A stretch of DNA of 6,952 bases from Balneolaceae bacterium (lineage in GTDB: Bacteria; Bacteroidota; Rhodothermia; Balneolales; Balneolaceae). The DNA lies in contig SLKH01000273.1 of NCBI GenBank assembly GCA_007134665.1, positions 1-6,952 of the forward strand, read 5' to 3'. Shown here piece after piece: positions 5,784 through 6,952 of this stretch. How positions within the stretch are numbered: the first letter of the stretch is position 1; every line of letters starts with the position of its first letter. The notes below the pieces were generated by a model. It was not told the origin of the DNA. It made no database searches and was given only the letters and a program-made list of their open reading frames with translations. Made by a program: the position numbers and the translations under genes.

Positions 5784-6952
5784 TTATACCTGTGAAACCG
5801 TTGAATCACCGGAAATTTTTTTGTGTGGCAGTAATTCGGAAAGAAGTGACCGAAGGTCGTTCTCATCGACAATCTTCTTCTCGTCTGCCAGGTTTGTAAA
5901 CTTGACATACAGTTGATTTAATTCATCCCTGGAGAGGTTATATCCGATGGATTCGATTTTTTTACCCAAAGCAAACCTTCCGGAATGTTTACCGAGTACA
6001 ATCCGGTTACAATCGAGCCCTACAGATTCCGGGGTCATAATCTCATAGGTCAATGGATTATTCAGTACTCCATGCTGATGGATTCCGGCTTCATGTGCGA
6101 AGGCATTGGCTCCGACAATCGCTTTGTTAGGCTGAACGCCATGCCCGGTAATTTCAGCGAGCAAACGGCTTGATTCAGAGATCTCTTCAGTTTTGATATT
6201 GGTGAAATGCTCAAAATCAGCCTGTCGAGTGGCAATCGCCATCACAAATTCTTCAAGTGAAGCATTTCCGGCACGTTCACCTATTCCATTTATTGTACAT
6301 TCAACTTGCTGAGCTCCATTCCGGATTGCTTCCAGTGAATTGGCAACGGCAAGTCCGAGGTCGTTATGACAATGTACACTAAGAGTCGCCTGCTCAATGT
6401 TCGGAACATTTTTTCTGATGTTTGCCATAAGCTGTCCATATTCCCAGGGAAGTGCATACCCAACTGTATCCGGAACATTGATGACATTGGCACCGGCTTC
6501 GATTACAGTTTCAAAAATTTCATAGAGAAATGCAGGATCACTTCTTGAGGCATCTTCAGCCGAAAATTCAACATCATCGCAATAACTCCTTGCAAGTTCA
6601 ACGGCTTTGACTGCTGACTCAATAACTTCTTCACGGCTTTTTCTGAGTTTAAACTTCATGTGAATATCAGAAGTTGCTATGAAAGTATGGATCCGGGGCT
6701 TGGCAGCTTTTTCCAGAGCTGAAGCTGCTCGCTCTATGTCCTGGGTTGCCGTTCTTGCAAGCCCTGCAACAGTGCTGCTTTTGATCGTTTTGGCAATTTC
6801 TTTTACGGTTTGATAATCTCCCTCGGATGCAATTGGAAAACCTGCTTCAATGACATCAACATTCAACCGTTCAAGCTGTAGGGCCATTCTGAGTTTCTCG
6901 GATTTGTTCATACTATATCCGGGAGACTGCTCCCCATCCCTGAGTGTTGTGT
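5784..6952 (-). CDS. leuA: 2-isopropylmalate synthase (5' end beyond window)
   Basis: LeuA condenses 2-oxoisovalerate with acetyl-CoA, the committed step of leucine synthesis. The frame stays open from the right edge: 13 codons precede the ATG at 6911 and read TTLRDGEQSPGYS, the conserved catalytic and metal-binding start of the family. That ATG is therefore internal, and only about 8-12 residues are missing. Numbered from this Met, the visible motifs are IEAGFP (21-26), HCHNDLGLA (180-188, metal-binding His), NGIGERAGNASLEE (208-221) and HEAGIHQHGVL (273-283). GKHSGRFALGKKIE (307-320) begins the linker region. The protein stops about 55 residues later, giving an estimated total of 400 against about 520 in E. 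coli. The C-terminal leucine-binding dimer domain is thus absent. Homocitrate or citramalate synthase is possible in principle, but leuCDB follow directly. Confidence 0.95.
   Translation of the reverse strand, partial: TTLRDGEQSPGYSMNKSEKLRMALQLERLNVDVIEAGFPIASEGDYQTVKEIAKTIKSSTVAGLARTATQDIERAASALEKAAKPRIHTFIATSDIHMKFKLRKSREEVIESAVKAVELARSYCDDVEFSAEDASRSDPAFLYEIFETVIEAGANVINVPDTVGYALPWEYGQLMANIRKNVPNIEQATLSVHCHNDLGLAVANSLEAIRNGAQQVECTINGIGERAGNASLEEFVMAIATRQADFEHFTNIKTEEISESSRLLAEITGHGVQPNKAIVGANAFAHEAGIHQHGVLNNPLTYEIMTPESVGLDCNRIVLGKHSGRFALGKKIESIGYNLSRDELNQLYVKFTNLADEKKIVDENDLRSLLSELLPHKKISGDSTVSQV

Noticed and set aside
5784..6911. Taking the ATG at 6911 as the leuA start
   Set aside because: The frame stays open to the window edge and the upstream codons encode the conserved TTLRDGEQSPGYS motif, so the true start is outside.

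Overview
The window (about 44% G+C by eye) holds the end-to-end core of a leucine biosynthesis operon on the minus strand (leuA, leuC, leuD, leuB), preceded on the left by a small unrelated block: a plus-strand HAD-family nucleotidase gene, and a minus-strand pair encoding an exported carboxypeptidase-like regulatory-domain protein and a CheR-type methyltransferase. A member of the Bacteroidota-related lineages is likely. The exported protein belongs to a family I know mainly from those groups, several genes have no Shine-Dalgarno sequence, and the Leu proteins fit. Balneolota/Rhodothermota would be my first guess, but this is inference and not shown by any marker gene here.

Layout. 1-659 (minus): CheR-like methyltransferase, cut at its 3' end by the window edge. 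725-1837 (minus): secreted carboxypeptidase-like regulatory-domain protein with a strong ribosome binding site. 1838-1968: AT-rich divergent promoter region with a short perfect palindrome. 1969-2424 (plus): small 5'(3')-deoxyribonucleotidase-like HAD protein. 2425-2638: convergent intergenic region with a clear intrinsic terminator for the leu operon. 2639-3742 leuB, 3745-4296 leuD, 4429-5742 leuC, 5784-6952 leuA (cut at its 5' end by the window edge), all minus.

The four leu genes encode the full dedicated route from 2-oxoisovalerate plus acetyl-CoA to the 2-oxo precursor of leucine: LeuA condenses, the LeuC/LeuD heterodimer isomerises 2-isopropylmalate to 3-isopropylmalate, and LeuB oxidises and decarboxylates it. 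Gaps are 41 nt (leuA-leuC), 132 nt (leuC-leuD) and 2 nt (leuD-leuB). The promoter, and any leader or attenuator, lies to the right of the window and cannot be judged.

The points most worth a second look are the short LeuA that ends without the usual C-terminal leucine-sensing domain, the strong 12-bp inverted repeat in the leuC-leuD gap, and LeuC/LeuD sequences that look like the plant plastid type. I see no RNA genes, CRISPR array, insertion sequence or phage gene, and no convincing sign of a wholly new system.
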